From positions 44,638 through 108,637 of the forward strand of contig NZ_JACXAB010000012.1 in the NCBI RefSeq assembly GCF_014699075.1: a stretch of 64,000 nt of DNA, written 5' to 3'. This DNA comes from Microvirga sp. Lineage in GTDB: Bacteria > Pseudomonadota > Alphaproteobacteria > Rhizobiales > Beijerinckiaceae. This document shows positions 37,436-46,479 of the stretch, piece by piece. Positions within the stretch are counted from its first letter, which is position 1, and every line of letters starts with the position of its first letter. A model generated the notes under the pieces. It was not told the DNA's origin and ran no database searches. It saw only the letters and a program-made list of their open reading frames with translations. Made by a program: the position numbers and the translations under genes.

Positions 37436-37888
37436 TTATTGAGCGATCTCGCCTTCGACTTCCATGAACGGCGAGACCGATTTGAAGCCGGCCTGCTCCG
37501 CAGCCTTGCGGACAGCCTCGGCAACCTCGCTCGAATGAACCTCGACGGTCTCACCGGTCTTCGCATCCACGAACATGATCTTCATCGCGTTCATGTCTGG
37601 CTGACCGTGGGAGATCACATAGGAGTTCTGGGTGGCCAAGCGATGGACGAGACCTGCGTCGCGCAGGAAGTCCAGGGCACGGTAGATGGTCACCGGAGCA
37701 AGACGCTTCTTCTCGTTGCTCAGGCGATCGACCAGATCGTAAGCCCCGACCGGGCCGCCGCTCTGGACCAACTCGCGATAAACACGCTCCCGGATCGGGG
37801 TGAGCCTGAGGTTGTTCTGCCGGCACAGATCGTCGGCACGACGAAGGAGGTTTTCCTCTTCTTCCTTCCTGAGGGCCTTGGTGCTCAT
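37436..37888 (-). CDS. Fur-family regulator lacking the zinc-binding cysteines
   Basis: This is a 150-residue protein with a normal Fur/Zur winged helix (LRLTPIRERVYRELVQSGGP, LAPVTIYRALDFLRDAGLVH). The C-terminal half differs. Where the neighbouring Zur-like protein has CESCGLVKEF and ends CEVCAK, this one has DAKTGETVEV and ends EVEGEIAQ, so the structural zinc cysteines are gone. It may sense another metal, haem or nothing. ATG at 37888 has AGGAG 8 bases upstream; the frame also allows GTG at 37897, which would sit too close. A 7-bp-arm palindrome lies just upstream. Confidence 0.87.
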   Translation of the reverse strand: MSTKALRKEEEENLLRRADDLCRQNNLRLTPIRERVYRELVQSGGPVGAYDLVDRLSNEKKRLAPVTIYRALDFLRDAGLVHRLATQNSYVISHGQPDMNAMKIMFVDAKTGETVEVHSSEVAEAVRKAAEQAGFKSVSPFMEVEGEIAQ

Positions 37889-37912
37889 GAGCCACACTCC
37901 TGTTATTACGGA

Positions 37913-37932
37913 ACCTATACATTCATATAGGT
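37913..37932. promoter_or_regulatory. Palindrome upstream of the Fur-like gene
   Basis: Arms ACCTATA (37913-37919) and TATAGGT (37926-37932) surround a 6-base spacer, 25 bases upstream of the regulator's ATG. Its AT-rich form and position suggest a regulator-binding site over the promoter, probably autoregulatory. Confidence 0.5.
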
Positions 37933-38087
37933 AAAATCTGGCCCTGACAATGTGCTATCGTTGCGAAAGGTGCCAAAACTACACTTTTTCCTCAACGGAA
38001 GGCACATGATAGCCATCAGACATCCCGCTGATAAGTGGAATATCATGTAATAACGTGATAATTGTAATTAAGTTCCAGCCTTGGTGA

Positions 38088-38495
38088 CTACTTGGCGCAA
38101 ACTTCGCAAAGGCCCCGGATTTCCACCGTCACCTTCTTGGCCGAGAACGCGTGGTCGTCGCCCCAGTGGGACAGGCGCTCGCTGATATGCGGGTCGGTAA
38201 ATTCCTTGACCAGACCGCAGCTTTCGCAGATCGCAAAAGCCGCCATGTCCTGGTGGTCATGGGGGTGCTTGCAGGCGACGTAGGCGTTGAGGCTCTCAAG
38301 TCGATGGGCGAGACCCTTCTCGATGAGCTTGTCCAGCGAGCGGTACACCGTCGGCGGCGTAACGGCCCCCTTGCCGCGCATCTTATCGAGAACCTCATAC
38401 GCCGAGAGCGGGCCCTGGGCGGAGCACAGAATCCGATGAACCCGCTTCTGGGTCTCGTTCAGGTCGTCGAGGCTGTGGTGATGCGTATGGGCCAT
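38088..38495 (-). CDS. Zur-like Fur-family zinc regulator
   Basis: This is a 135-residue regulator. A His-rich beginning (MAHTHHHSLDD), the winged helix (VTPPTVYRSLDKLIEKGLAH), and two CxxC pairs (CESC near residue 90 and CEVC at the end) form the structural zinc site. HPHDHQDM supplies further metal ligands. The His-rich start and CxxC pattern favour a zinc uptake regulator (Zur) over Fur or Irr. It lies upstream of the other Fur-like gene on the same strand, with 199 bases between, so each probably has its own promoter. No zinc transporter genes are nearby. Confidence 0.87.
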   Translation of the reverse strand: MAHTHHHSLDDLNETQKRVHRILCSAQGPLSAYEVLDKMRGKGAVTPPTVYRSLDKLIEKGLAHRLESLNAYVACKHPHDHQDMAAFAICESCGLVKEFTDPHISERLSHWGDDHAFSAKKVTVEIRGLCEVCAK

Positions 38496-38576
38496 CTGGT
38501 ATCGTTGGTTCCGCCGGGCATGGTCACCCTATACGTCATGATTGCGGAAGCGATTTCAAGACACCTGGGCCGATTG

Positions 38577-38599
38577 CCCTGCCGAGATACCCGGCAGGG
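38577..38599 (-). terminator. Hairpin after the sugar operon
   Basis: CCCTGCCG (38577-38584) pairs with CGGCAGGG (38592-38599) around a 7-base loop, about 20 bases past the stop of the last gene of the sugar operon. No T-run follows on the minus strand, so it may only stabilise the transcript end. Confidence 0.45.
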
Positions 38600-38620
38600 A
38601 CTTTCAGTCTGTAGACTTCC

Positions 38621-39796
38621 TTACAGATCCACCCAGGCCGCCTTGCGCTGCGAGGAGCGCACCGCCGCTTCGATGAAGCGGACGCCGCGAACACCGTGGT
38701 CGACGGTGGGGACCTGAAGCGCGAAGGGATTGGGCTCACGCTTTTCGATGCGCGCCGTGATCTGCTCGGCCACATCCGTATAAAGCTGGGCGAAGCCCTC
38801 AAGATAGCCTTCCGGATGCCCGCCAGGGATACGCGAGGCGGCGCGAGACGCCTCGTCCGCCCCGTAGCCGTTGCGGCGAATGGTGCGGGGCGGCTCACCG
38901 AGAGGCGAAAAGGTGAGGTAGTTCGGGTTCTCCTGGTGCCACTCGAGGCCTGCCTTCTCGCCATAGACGCGGATCTTGAGACCATTCTCAAGGCCTGCCG
39001 CCACCTGGCTGCACCAGAGCATGCCTTTCGCGCCGGAGGCGAAGCGCAGCATCATATGCGCATTGTCGTCGAGCCTGCGGCCCTCCACGAAAGTGTGAAG
39101 CTCCGCAGAGAGCGACGCGACCTCGTCGCCCACGATGAACTCGGCGAGGTTGAACGCATGCGTGCCGATGTCGCCCACGGCGCCCGCGGGGCCCGAGCGC
39201 GCCGGGTCCGTGCGCCATTCGGCCTGCTTGCTGCCGGTCTCCTCCATCCGGGTGGCAAGCCAGTCCTGCGCGTATTCCACCTGGACGACGCGAATGGCTC
39301 CCAGCTCTCCCGCCTGAATCATGGCGCGGGCCTGCCGCACGAGCGGGTAACCGGTGTAGTTGTGGGTCACCGCGAAGATGAGGCCTGACTCGCGGGCGAG
39401 CTTGGCGAGCTGATCGGCCTCGCGCCGCGTCGTCGTGAGCGGCTTGTCGCAGATCACATGGATGCCGGCTTTCAGAAACGCACGGGCGGCAGCGGCATGG
39501 GCATGATTCGGGGTGACGATGGCCACCGCATCGATTCCGTCCTTCAGCCGACGCTCGCGGCGCGCCATCTCGTTGAAGTCGCCATAGATCCGGTCAGGCT
39601 TTAGGAGAAGATCCTCGCCCGAGGCCTTGGCGCGATCCGGATCGGACGAGAGGGCGCCTGCCACCAGCTCCCACCGGTCGTCGATGCGGGCAGCGATGCG
39701 GTGCACCGCGCCGATGAAGGCGCCGCGTCCGCCGCCGACCATGCCGAGGCGCAAACGGCGGTTCAGCTTCTGATCGGGAGATCCTGCAATTGTCAT
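38621..39796 (-). CDS. Gfo/Idh/MocA-family sugar oxidoreductase
   Basis: This is a 391-residue NAD(P)-dependent dehydrogenase of sugars or inositol-like compounds. The Rossmann motif [12 protein letters not shown] is at about 18-29. The active-site Lys motif is [11 protein letters not shown] (the EKP-type motif, here DKP). The substrate domain has [20 protein letters not shown] with the conserved GxHxxD/E-type His. It is the last gene of an operon with a sugar ABC transporter and a TIM-barrel isomerase. The exact sugar cannot be read from the sequence. The start used here has MTIAGSPDQ before the fold. Confidence 0.88.
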   Translation of the reverse strand: MTIAGSPDQKLNRRLRLGMVGGGRGAFIGAVHRIAARIDDRWELVAGALSSDPDRAKASGEDLLLKPDRIYGDFNEMARRERRLKDGIDAVAIVTPNHAHAAAARAFLKAGIHVICDKPLTTTRREADQLAKLARESGLIFAVTHNYTGYPLVRQARAMIQAGELGAIRVVQVEYAQDWLATRMEETGSKQAEWRTDPARSGPAGAVGDIGTHAFNLAEFIVGDEVASLSAELHTFVEGRRLDDNAHMMLRFASGAKGMLWCSQVAAGLENGLKIRVYGEKAGLEWHQENPNYLTFSPLGEPPRTIRRNGYGADEASRAASRIPGGHPEGYLEGFAQLYTDVAEQITARIEKREPNPFALQVPTVDHGVRGVRFIEAAVRSSQRKAAWVDL

Positions 39797-39814
39797 GTCG
39801 TGCCCCCGTCTCGC

Positions 39815-40876
39815 TTAAGCTGCGCCGATGCCGAGCATCCGGCGGTTCGCCGCCTCGTCCGTTCCGCCAGCGGCGAAATCGTCGAAGGCTTTTTCCGTCA
39901 CGCGGATGATGTGCGCCTTGATGAACTCGGCGCCTTCGCGAGCACCGTCTTCCGGATGCTTGAGGGCGCATTCCCATTCCAGCACGGCCCAGGACTCGTA
40001 GTCATACTGGGCGAGCTTGGAGAAGATCGCGCCGAAATCCACCTGTCCGTCGCCGAGCGAGCGGAAGCGACCGGCGCGGTTGATCCAGCTCTCATAGCCG
40101 CCATAGACGCCGATGCGACCGGACGGATTGAACTCCGCGTCCTTGGCGTGGAACGCCTTGATGCGCTCGTGGTAGAGATCGATGAAAGCCACATAGTCGA
40201 GCTGCTGTAGCAGGAAGTGGCTCGGGTCGTAATTGATGCAGGCGCGGGCATGTCCGCCGACCGCATCCACGAAGCGCTCGAAGGTGGCGCCATCGTGAAT
40301 GTCCTCGCCTGGATGGATCTCATAGGCGACGTCGCAGCCTGCATCCTCGTAAGCGTCGAGGATCGGCCGCCAGCGCCGCCCCAATTCCTCGAAAGCGGTC
40401 TCGACGAGACCGGCCGGACGCTGCGGCCACGGATACATGAAGGGCCAGGCAAGCGCCCCGGAGAACGACACGCTGACGTTGAGCCCTAGGCGCTTCGAGG
40501 CTTGTGCTGCCATCAGCATCTGGCCCACGGCCCATTCCTGCCGCGCCTTCGGATTGCCCCTGACTTCGGGCGCCGCAAAACCGTCGAAGGCCTCATCGAA
40601 GGCCGGATGAACGGCCACGAGCTGGCCCTGCAGGTGGGTGGAGAGCTCCGTAATCTCCAAGCCGTGGGAGCGCACGACCCCTAAGATCTCGTCGGAATAT
40701 GTTTGCGACTCCGCAGCCTTCTTCAGGTCGATGAGCCGCGCATCCCAGGTGGGGATCTGCACGCCCTTATAGCCGAGGGAGGCCGCCCAGCGGCAGATCG
40801 CGTCCAGCGAATTGAATGGAGCCTCGTCGCCTGCGAACTGCGCAAGGAAAAGGCCGGGGCCCTTCATGGTCTTCAT
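39815..40876 (-). CDS. Sugar phosphate isomerase/epimerase (AP endonuclease 2 fold)
   Basis: This is a 353-residue TIM-barrel protein of the xylose-isomerase-like family. Conserved metal-site regions include VAYEIHPGEDIHDGATFERF (Glu and His), CINYDPSHFLLQQ (Asp, His) and AFHAKDAEF (His, Asp), followed by AVLEWECALKHPEDG. ATG at 40876 (MKTMKGPGLFLAQF) has GGGAG 7 bases upstream; the frame is open further but that extension has no ribosome site. It follows the transporter genes on the same strand, with a repeat in the gap, and precedes the Gfo/Idh gene. The pair probably processes the imported sugar. Confidence 0.87.
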   Translation of the reverse strand: MKTMKGPGLFLAQFAGDEAPFNSLDAICRWAASLGYKGVQIPTWDARLIDLKKAAESQTYSDEILGVVRSHGLEITELSTHLQGQLVAVHPAFDEAFDGFAAPEVRGNPKARQEWAVGQMLMAAQASKRLGLNVSVSFSGALAWPFMYPWPQRPAGLVETAFEELGRRWRPILDAYEDAGCDVAYEIHPGEDIHDGATFERFVDAVGGHARACINYDPSHFLLQQLDYVAFIDLYHERIKAFHAKDAEFNPSGRIGVYGGYESWINRAGRFRSLGDGQVDFGAIFSKLAQYDYESWAVLEWECALKHPEDGAREGAEFIKAHIIRVTEKAFDDFAAGGTDEAANRRMLGIGAA

Positions 40877-40935
40877 GGGTGAACTCCCGAGGTGGCGTGG
40901 GGAAGGCGGAAAAGCCGGCAAGGGGAAGCCGCCCT

Positions 40936-41069
40936 GAGCATCGGACTCAAAAGTGGATTTGCACTTTTGGGATTCATCCGATGCTCCTTCTTAGAAGAGC
41001 GCATCGTTCGGTGCGGACCCGGAGGGCCGCGTCAGCGAAAACCGTTTTCCACTTTTCCGCACGATGCGC
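40936..41069. repeat. Composite palindromic repeat, copy 2
   Basis: GAGCATCGGA to TCCGATGCTC (40936-40985) and GCGCATCGT to ACGATGCGC (40999-41069) are related to the two parts of the element at 20573-20685, in the opposite order. The inner arms here are CAAAAGTG/CACTTTTG and GCGAAAACCG with ACTTTTCCGC. It lies between the sugar-binding protein and the isomerase. Confidence 0.75.
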
Positions 41070-41090
41070 TAGCGAGCAGCTTGCCGTTGC

Positions 41091-41118
41091 CTCGTCCCTT
41101 CCCGGAGGAAGGGACGAG
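41091..41118 (-). terminator. Hairpin after the sugar-binding protein gene
   Basis: CTCGTCCCTTCC (41091-41102) pairs perfectly with GGAAGGGACGAG (41107-41118) around the loop CGGA, 13 bases past the stop of the binding-protein gene on the minus strand. No T-run follows; it may protect or attenuate the transcript before the two enzyme genes. Confidence 0.55.
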
Positions 41119-41131
41119 AGCGTCACGCGCC

Positions 41132-42082
41132 TTAGAACGGGGAGTTCGGGAAGTAGTGGTCCTTGGCGTTGTCCTTCGTGATGAGCTGGGCATTCAGCGT
41201 GTAGGTGCCGCGCATGGGGGCATTGGTGTAGAAATGCGCTGCGGTCACGCCCATGGCGGTCGAGATCATCGACGGCGGGTAGGACACGTCGGCCGGGATC
41301 ATCTTGTCGCCGTCCATCACCTTCTTGATCATGTCCTTCATGCCGGCGCCGCCGAGAACGAACTTGATGTCCTCGCGCTTGGCCTGACGGATCGCCTCCA
41401 TGACGCCGAGCGCCATGTCGTCATCCGATGCCCAGACCGCGTCGATCTTCGGGTGCTTGGACAGGTAGTCCTGCATCACCTTGAAGGCGTCGTCACGGTT
41501 CCAGTTGGCATATTGCTTGTCGATCACCTTCACGCCCGAGCCTTCGAGAGCCTTCTCGAAGTTCGTCACGCGCTCCTCGTCGATCACGGTCGGAATGCCG
41601 CGGAAAACGACGACGTTGCCCTGCTTCAGGTTATCGACGAAGTACTTGCCGGCAACGCGGCCGAATTCCGGATTGTTACCGGCAACATAGATATCCTGGA
41701 TTGCCGGATCCTTGAGGCCGCGGTCCACGATGGTGATGAGCGTGCCGCGCTTCTTGATCTCGCGAAGCGGGTTCGTCAGCTCATCCGAGTTGAAGGGCAG
41801 AACCACCAGAGCGTCGACCTTCTGCGAGGTGAGGTCATCGAGGGCGTTTGCCTGGGATGCGCCATCCGGCGAGGTCTTCACGATGACCTTCAGGCCCGGA
41901 TAGCCCTTCTCGAGCTGCTTGGCGGTTTCCTGCGCGTGGTAGACGACGCCGCCGGTCCAGCCATGGGTCGCGGCTGGGATCGAGACGCCGATGGTGACGT
42001 TCTTCTGCTGGGCCGTCGCGCCGGTGGCAACACCTGCCATCAGGCCTGCCGCGAGGGCGAATTTCAGTACCGTTGCTTTCAT
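41132..42082 (-). CDS. Sugar ABC transporter periplasmic binding protein (RbsB-like)
   Basis: This is a 316-residue ribose-type binding protein. It has a signal peptide (MKATVLKFALAAGLMAGVAT then GATAQQ), followed by VTIGVSIPAATHGWTGGVVY, which is the usual first strand of family SBP_bac_4. ALVVLPFNSDELTNPLREIK and AVWASDDDMALGVMEAIRQA are the other typical segments. ATG at 42082 has GGGAGGA upstream; the frame extends further upstream without support. It is the third gene in the operon, after the ATPase and permease. The ligand is unknown. Confidence 0.9.
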   Translation of the reverse strand: MKATVLKFALAAGLMAGVATGATAQQKNVTIGVSIPAATHGWTGGVVYHAQETAKQLEKGYPGLKVIVKTSPDGASQANALDDLTSQKVDALVVLPFNSDELTNPLREIKKRGTLITIVDRGLKDPAIQDIYVAGNNPEFGRVAGKYFVDNLKQGNVVVFRGIPTVIDEERVTNFEKALEGSGVKVIDKQYANWNRDDAFKVMQDYLSKHPKIDAVWASDDDMALGVMEAIRQAKREDIKFVLGGAGMKDMIKKVMDGDKMIPADVSYPPSMISTAMGVTAAHFYTNAPMRGTYTLNAQLITKDNAKDHYFPNSPF

Positions 42083-42149
42083 CTCATTCCTCCCTGGAGG
42101 GTTGGTTTTATAAGCCCTTCGTCCCTTTTCCGGTGGGCTTAGCCCGGTT

Positions 42150-43148
42150 TCATCGCCCGCGGTGGACTGACCGCTGCACGAGCATGGCGATAATGATGAT
42201 GGCACCTTGAACCGCGCCCACGAGGAACTCGGAGACGAAATTCGACAGCACCATGATGTTGGCGACGAGTTCGAGGATCACCGCGCCGACGACGGTGCCC
42301 CAGACGCGGCCGATGCCGCCCTTGAGGGCCGTGCCGCCGATCACCACGGCGGTGATCGCCTGCAGTTCCCACAACAGGCCCGTGGTCGGGGTGGCCGAGC
42401 CGAGGCGCGGCACATAGACCAGCACAGCGATGCCGACGCAGATGCCCTGGATGATGTAGGTGAGCGTGCGCACGCGCCAGATCGGCACGCCCGAATAGCG
42501 GGCCACGTCCTCGTTGGAGCCGAGCGCCACCACATGGCGGCCGAAGGACGTGCGGTAGAGGATCAGCGCCCCGATGGCGGCCACAACGAGAAAGGCGATA
42601 ATCGGATAAGGGATGCCGAAGATGCTGCCGAAATAGACCGGGCGATAGAGTTCGCGCAGCTCGAAATTGCGCATGGTGATGGTGCCGCCGGCCGCCAGCC
42701 AGATGACCAGGGAGCGGAAGATGCCCATGGTGCCCAGCGTCACGATAAAAGGTTCGATGCGCCCGAAGGTGACGATGAGACCATTGGCCAGCCCGCAGGC
42801 TGCACCGAGCGCGATGGCGGCCAGCAATCCGAGCGCCAGCGTGCCCACATCCCCGCCGCCGAGATTGTTAAGCGTCAGAATCATCACGCCGGCGATCAGC
42901 GCCGCCATGGAGCCGACAGAGAGGTCGAGCCCGCCGCCGGCAATCACGAAGGTGGCGCCCACTGCGATGATGGCGATGAACGCCGAGCGCGTCACCACGT
43001 TGAGCAGGTTCGAGGCGGTGAGAAAATCGGGATTGATCAGCGCGCCTGCGATGATCAGAACGATCAGCGCGATGAAGGGCGAGAGCGCCCGCATATCGAT
43101 CGCGAACTTGCGCTTCTCGGCGCGGGTGGGGAGCACGGTTTCTGTCAT
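42150..43148 (-). CDS. Sugar ABC transporter permease (RbsC-like)
   Basis: This is a 332-residue membrane protein of the branched ribose/xylose permease family, with about nine hydrophobic helices. Conserved parts are AGGGLDLSVGSMAALIAGVM near residue 70 and GTALKGGIGRVWGTVVGAVI near the C-terminus. It overlaps the ATPase gene by four bases (ATGA) and precedes the binding-protein gene by 67 bases. Confidence 0.9.
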   Translation of the reverse strand: MTETVLPTRAEKRKFAIDMRALSPFIALIVLIIAGALINPDFLTASNLLNVVTRSAFIAIIAVGATFVIAGGGLDLSVGSMAALIAGVMILTLNNLGGGDVGTLALGLLAAIALGAACGLANGLIVTFGRIEPFIVTLGTMGIFRSLVIWLAAGGTITMRNFELRELYRPVYFGSIFGIPYPIIAFLVVAAIGALILYRTSFGRHVVALGSNEDVARYSGVPIWRVRTLTYIIQGICVGIAVLVYVPRLGSATPTTGLLWELQAITAVVIGGTALKGGIGRVWGTVVGAVILELVANIMVLSNFVSEFLVGAVQGAIIIIAMLVQRSVHRGR

Positions 43149-44665
43149 GCATGGCCCGCGGCGATTTCCGCCGCCCTTTCTTCATGAACGCCTGTGGCGA
43201 GGTAAACGATAGCGTCTTCCGACAGGTCTGCCTGCGCAACCTCGCCGGCGACGCGTCCATTGCGCATCACGATGACCCGGTGGCAGAGGCCGATCAGTTC
43301 CTGCATTTCGGACGAAATGACGACGACGGCCTTGCCCTCCGCCGCAAGCGACGCGATGAAGCGGTAGATCTGTTCCTTGGTACCGATATCGACACCGCGT
43401 GTCGGCTCGTCGATGATGACGATCCGTGGCTCCAGCAGCATCATCTTGGCAAGCAGGAGCTTCTGCTGGTTGCCGCCGGAGAGCTGGCCTGCCAGCAGGT
43501 CGCGGCTCCGGGTGCGGATGTCGAAATCCTTGATCGCCTGATCGAGCGCCTTCTCCTCCGCGCCCGTGTCGATGAAGGATCCGCGGCTGAACTTGTCCAG
43601 AGCCGCGAGGGAGAGGTTGATCCGCAGGTTCTGCTGCAGGAGCAGGCCCTTGCCCTTTCGATCCTCCGAGAGATAGACGATGCCGGCTGCCATTGCTTCC
43701 CGCGCGTCGCGGAATTGGACGTTCCTGTCGTCGAGCGTGACAGTGCCGTGGCCCGGGCGCAAGCCGACGATGCCTTCGAACAGCTCCGTTCGGCCCGCAC
43801 CGATCAGCCCGCCGAAGCCAAGGATCTCGCCGCGACGCAGTGTGAAGGAGGCGTTCTCCACATAGCCCGGCACGGCCATGTCGCGCACGGTCAGCACGAT
43901 CTGGTCGGAGGCGGTCTGCGGCTTCTCGGGGTAGAGCTTGGACATGTCACGCCCCACCATGAGACGCGCCATTTCGAGGGGTTCGAGCCCTTCGACGTCG
44001 CGGGTGGCGATGTGGCGCCCGTCCCGCAGCACGGTCACGCGGTCGGCAACCGCCTTCACCTCGTTGAGGCGATGGGAGATGTAGAGCACCGCTACGCCCT
44101 GGGCTCGCAGCTTCCGTATGATCTCGAACAGGCTCTCGGCCTCGATCGGGGTCAGAACGGCAGTCGGCTCGTCGAAGGCGACCACCTTGTGCGGCACGAG
44201 AAGCGCGCGGGCGATCTGGACGAGCTGCCGGTCCGCGATGGACAGGCGGCTGACCTCGCGGTCGGGATCGATATTGGTGCCGAGCTCGCGCAGGATGGCC
44301 CGCGTGCGATCCCGCATGGCCTTGTCGTCCACGAAGCCAAAACGCTTGATCTCGCGGCCCAGAAAGAGATTCTGCGCAACCGTCAGATCCGGGGCGAGCA
44401 GGATTTCCTGATGCACCAGAACGATGCCGTGAGCCTCGGCATCCACAGGGCCCGAGAAGGTGATCGGCTGGCCGTTGAGGTGCAGACTTCCCTTCGTGGG
44501 CGGGAGATGCCCCGACAGGATGCGCATGAGAGTCGATTTGCCGGCTCCGTTCTCGCCGATGACGGCATGAACCTCGCCTGGCCTCAGATCCAGCGAAATG
44601 CCGCTCAGAACCTCAATAGGTCCGAAGGATTTCGAGATGTTCTCGGCGCGAAGAACGGAATCCAT
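43145..44665 (-). CDS. Sugar ABC transporter ATPase with two nucleotide domains (RbsA-like)
   Basis: This is a 506-residue duplicated ATPase. The first domain has Walker A GENGAGKSTLMR, the signature region VSRLSIADRQLVQIARAL (atypical, common in this family) and Walker B VVAFDEPTAVL. The second has GLIGAGRTELFEG (Walker A with Arg, normal for RbsA C-terminal domains), the signature LSGGNQQKLLLAKML and IVIIDEPTRGVD. It is the first gene of the operon, an order less common than binding protein first. ATG at 44665 has GGAG 6 bases upstream; GTG at 44668 is possible. Substrate is unknown. Confidence 0.92.
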   Translation of the reverse strand: MDSVLRAENISKSFGPIEVLSGISLDLRPGEVHAVIGENGAGKSTLMRILSGHLPPTKGSLHLNGQPITFSGPVDAEAHGIVLVHQEILLAPDLTVAQNLFLGREIKRFGFVDDKAMRDRTRAILRELGTNIDPDREVSRLSIADRQLVQIARALLVPHKVVAFDEPTAVLTPIEAESLFEIIRKLRAQGVAVLYISHRLNEVKAVADRVTVLRDGRHIATRDVEGLEPLEMARLMVGRDMSKLYPEKPQTASDQIVLTVRDMAVPGYVENASFTLRRGEILGFGGLIGAGRTELFEGIVGLRPGHGTVTLDDRNVQFRDAREAMAAGIVYLSEDRKGKGLLLQQNLRINLSLAALDKFSRGSFIDTGAEEKALDQAIKDFDIRTRSRDLLAGQLSGGNQQKLLLAKMMLLEPRIVIIDEPTRGVDIGTKEQIYRFIASLAAEGKAVVVISSEMQELIGLCHRVIVMRNGRVAGEVAQADLSEDAIVYLATGVHEERAAEIAAGHA

Positions 44666-44849
44666 CACCTGCTCCGGATGCGCAAAATCTCTCGCCTTCG
44701 ATCATGTGAAGGCGGGCACAAGAAGTCTCTACCGGATGCAGATCAGCTGGACGGCACGGGAGCGGGCATTCATGTCCTCCTGTTTGTCGACTGGTCCTCT
44801 GTCGGGACCTTTCTTGAAGAGGTGCTGTCGAACGGCTCGACAACAACCC

Positions 44850-44867
44850 CATGTAATCGATTACATG
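44850..44867. promoter_or_regulatory. LacI-type operator between the divergent sugar operon and its regulator
   Basis: CATGTAATCGATTACATG is a perfect 18-bp palindrome with the central CG typical of LacI/GalR operators. It lies 55 bases upstream of the lacI-type ATG and 185 bases upstream of the transporter ATG, so one site can control both directions. Confidence 0.75.
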
Positions 44868-44921
44868 CAACTTTACCGAAATGCTGGCATCTGTCAAACA
44901 GTACCATAGTCGGGGAGAACC

Positions 44922-45983
44922 ATGGACGATTTGGGACAGAGCGACAGTGCCGAGCGGGAGGATCCCCGGATCCGTGCCACGCGAATCCAGGATGTCGCCA
45001 AGCTGGCCGATGTCTCGACCGCGACGGTGAGCCGGGCGCTTGCCACGCCAGAGCGCGTGTCCCCCGAGGCCCGTGCCCGGGTTCTGGAAGCCATCGCCAA
45101 AACGGGTTACGTGCCCAACCCCGCTGCCCGGTCCTTACGCTCGCAGAAGACCTTCATGGTGCTGGTGGTTCTGCCGGACCTGTCGAACACCTTCTTTTCG
45201 AAGATCTTGCGCGGCATCGAGGAGACGCTCTTCGATGCTGGTTACGGGATGATCATCAGCGATCTCGACGGCTCGCCTGCGAAGGAGGCGCATTTCGCAG
45301 CCTTCACGGCTGCGGGCCGTGTAGATGGCGCCATTCTGCTCAACGGTCACCTGTTCGGGCAAAGCCGGGAAGGGGAGGGGCAGCCTGCCCGGATTGCGAT
45401 CCCCCTCGTGGCTTTGTGCGAGGCGATTCCGGGGGCCGACATTCCGCAGATCGAGATCGACAACCGCGCCGCCGCTTCTCGCATGACCCAGCATCTCGCC
45501 TCGCTGGGACACCGGCGTATCGCCTATGTGAGCGGACCGGCGAGCAACATCCTGGAGCGCGAGCGCTTCCTAGGCTTCAAGGACGGTTTGGAGGCCGCAG
45601 GCCTGCCGTTCGATCCGGCGTTCGTGATCCCCGGCGACTACACGATCGAATCCGGCGTGGCGGCAGGCCAGGGTCTGGTCGCCCGAAAAACACGCCCGAC
45701 GGCGGTGTTCTGCACCAGCGACGAGATGGCGATCGGGCTCATGCGCACCCTTCTGTCTGCCGGGTTGCGGGTGCCGGAGGACATTTCGGTTGCTGGGTTC
45801 GACGATATTGAATTCGCGGCCGTGGCCGAGCCGTCACTGACCACAATTCATCAGCCGCGTCGGGAGCTCGGGCAGGCGGCCGCGACGGTTCTCATCGATC
45901 TGCTCCAAGGCCGCCCGACGCGCAAGCAGATCCGGCTCGAGACGGAACTTGTCATCCGGGACAGCGTCGCACCGGCTGGTTAA
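44922..45983 (+). CDS. LacI-family transcription regulator
   Basis: This is a 353-residue repressor. The N-terminal helix-turn-helix and hinge are clear (IQDVAKLADVSTATVSRALA, TPERVSPEARARVLEAI, GYVPNPAARSLRSQKT), followed by the periplasmic-binding-protein-like sensor domain (FMVLVVLPDLSNTFFSKILR) of normal length. A run-on before the DNA-binding domain of about 20 residues is longer than usual. It is divergent from the sugar ABC operon, with a palindrome in the gap, and probably responds to the transported sugar. Its stop overlaps the next, convergent gene by 4 bases. Confidence 0.92.
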   Translation: MDDLGQSDSAEREDPRIRATRIQDVAKLADVSTATVSRALATPERVSPEARARVLEAIAKTGYVPNPAARSLRSQKTFMVLVVLPDLSNTFFSKILRGIEETLFDAGYGMIISDLDGSPAKEAHFAAFTAAGRVDGAILLNGHLFGQSREGEGQPARIAIPLVALCEAIPGADIPQIEIDNRAAASRMTQHLASLGHRRIAYVSGPASNILERERFLGFKDGLEAAGLPFDPAFVIPGDYTIESGVAAGQGLVARKTRPTAVFCTSDEMAIGLMRTLLSAGLRVPEDISVAGFDDIEFAAVAEPSLTTIHQPRRELGQAAATVLIDLLQGRPTRKQIRLETELVIRDSVAPAG

Positions 45984-46366
45984 TCCCAGAATATGGAAAA
46001 CGCCCCGACGAACAGCACCAGCACGAGACCGATGAACCCCACATAGCCGGCAAGCGCTTTGCGCGAGTGCTGGTGGGCATAGCTGTCCTTGGCGTTGCCG
46101 TTCTGCCAGCGCGCCGATGATTCCTGATGCCGGGCGATGTCGACCTGTTCCGGCGTCAGCGGGGTGCCGCCGGCTTCCTCGTCCGTGCCGAGAGGGGAGA
46201 GGCCGGGATCGAACACTTCGTTCTTGTCCCCTGTGCGACCACTGTTGATGTCGCCCTTCAGCTGCGCCGTGGTCGAGCCCTCGTTCATGGGCGGAGGATC
46301 CATCGGCTTGATCGTGTGCGTCCGAGGAATATCGGTTTGGTTGGGGTTGTCTGAACGGGTGGTCAT
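45980..46366 (-). CDS. Hypothetical small membrane-anchored protein
   Basis: This is a 128-residue protein I do not recognise. The first 95 residues are hydrophilic and rich in Asn, Pro, Gly and Thr, probably disordered. The C-terminus has one hydrophobic helix (LAGYVGFIGLVLVLFVGAFS) ending in IFWD, suggesting a tail-anchored inner-membrane protein. It is convergent with the LacI regulator. Its own upstream region leads to the sRNA locus. No function is suggested. Confidence 0.65.
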   Translation of the reverse strand: MTTRSDNPNQTDIPRTHTIKPMDPPPMNEGSTTAQLKGDINSGRTGDKNEVFDPGLSPLGTDEEAGGTPLTPEQVDIARHQESSARWQNGNAKDSYAHQHSRKALAGYVGFIGLVLVLFVGAFSIFWD

Positions 46367-46479
46367 GAAAGCTCTCCTCGGATCCGCTCATGGGGAAACC
46401 GCCGGAGGAGTGCGAGGTTCCTGTTCCGCCCCCGCGGTGCGGGCTGGCCGGTCAGGCCGGAAGCTGTTGTACAGACAAG

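Noticed and set aside
43151..45811. 886-codon open frame on the plus strand across the sugar ATPase and lacI
   Set aside because: It crosses the divergent promoter and the operator, mirrors known genes on both sides, and has no recognisable domains.
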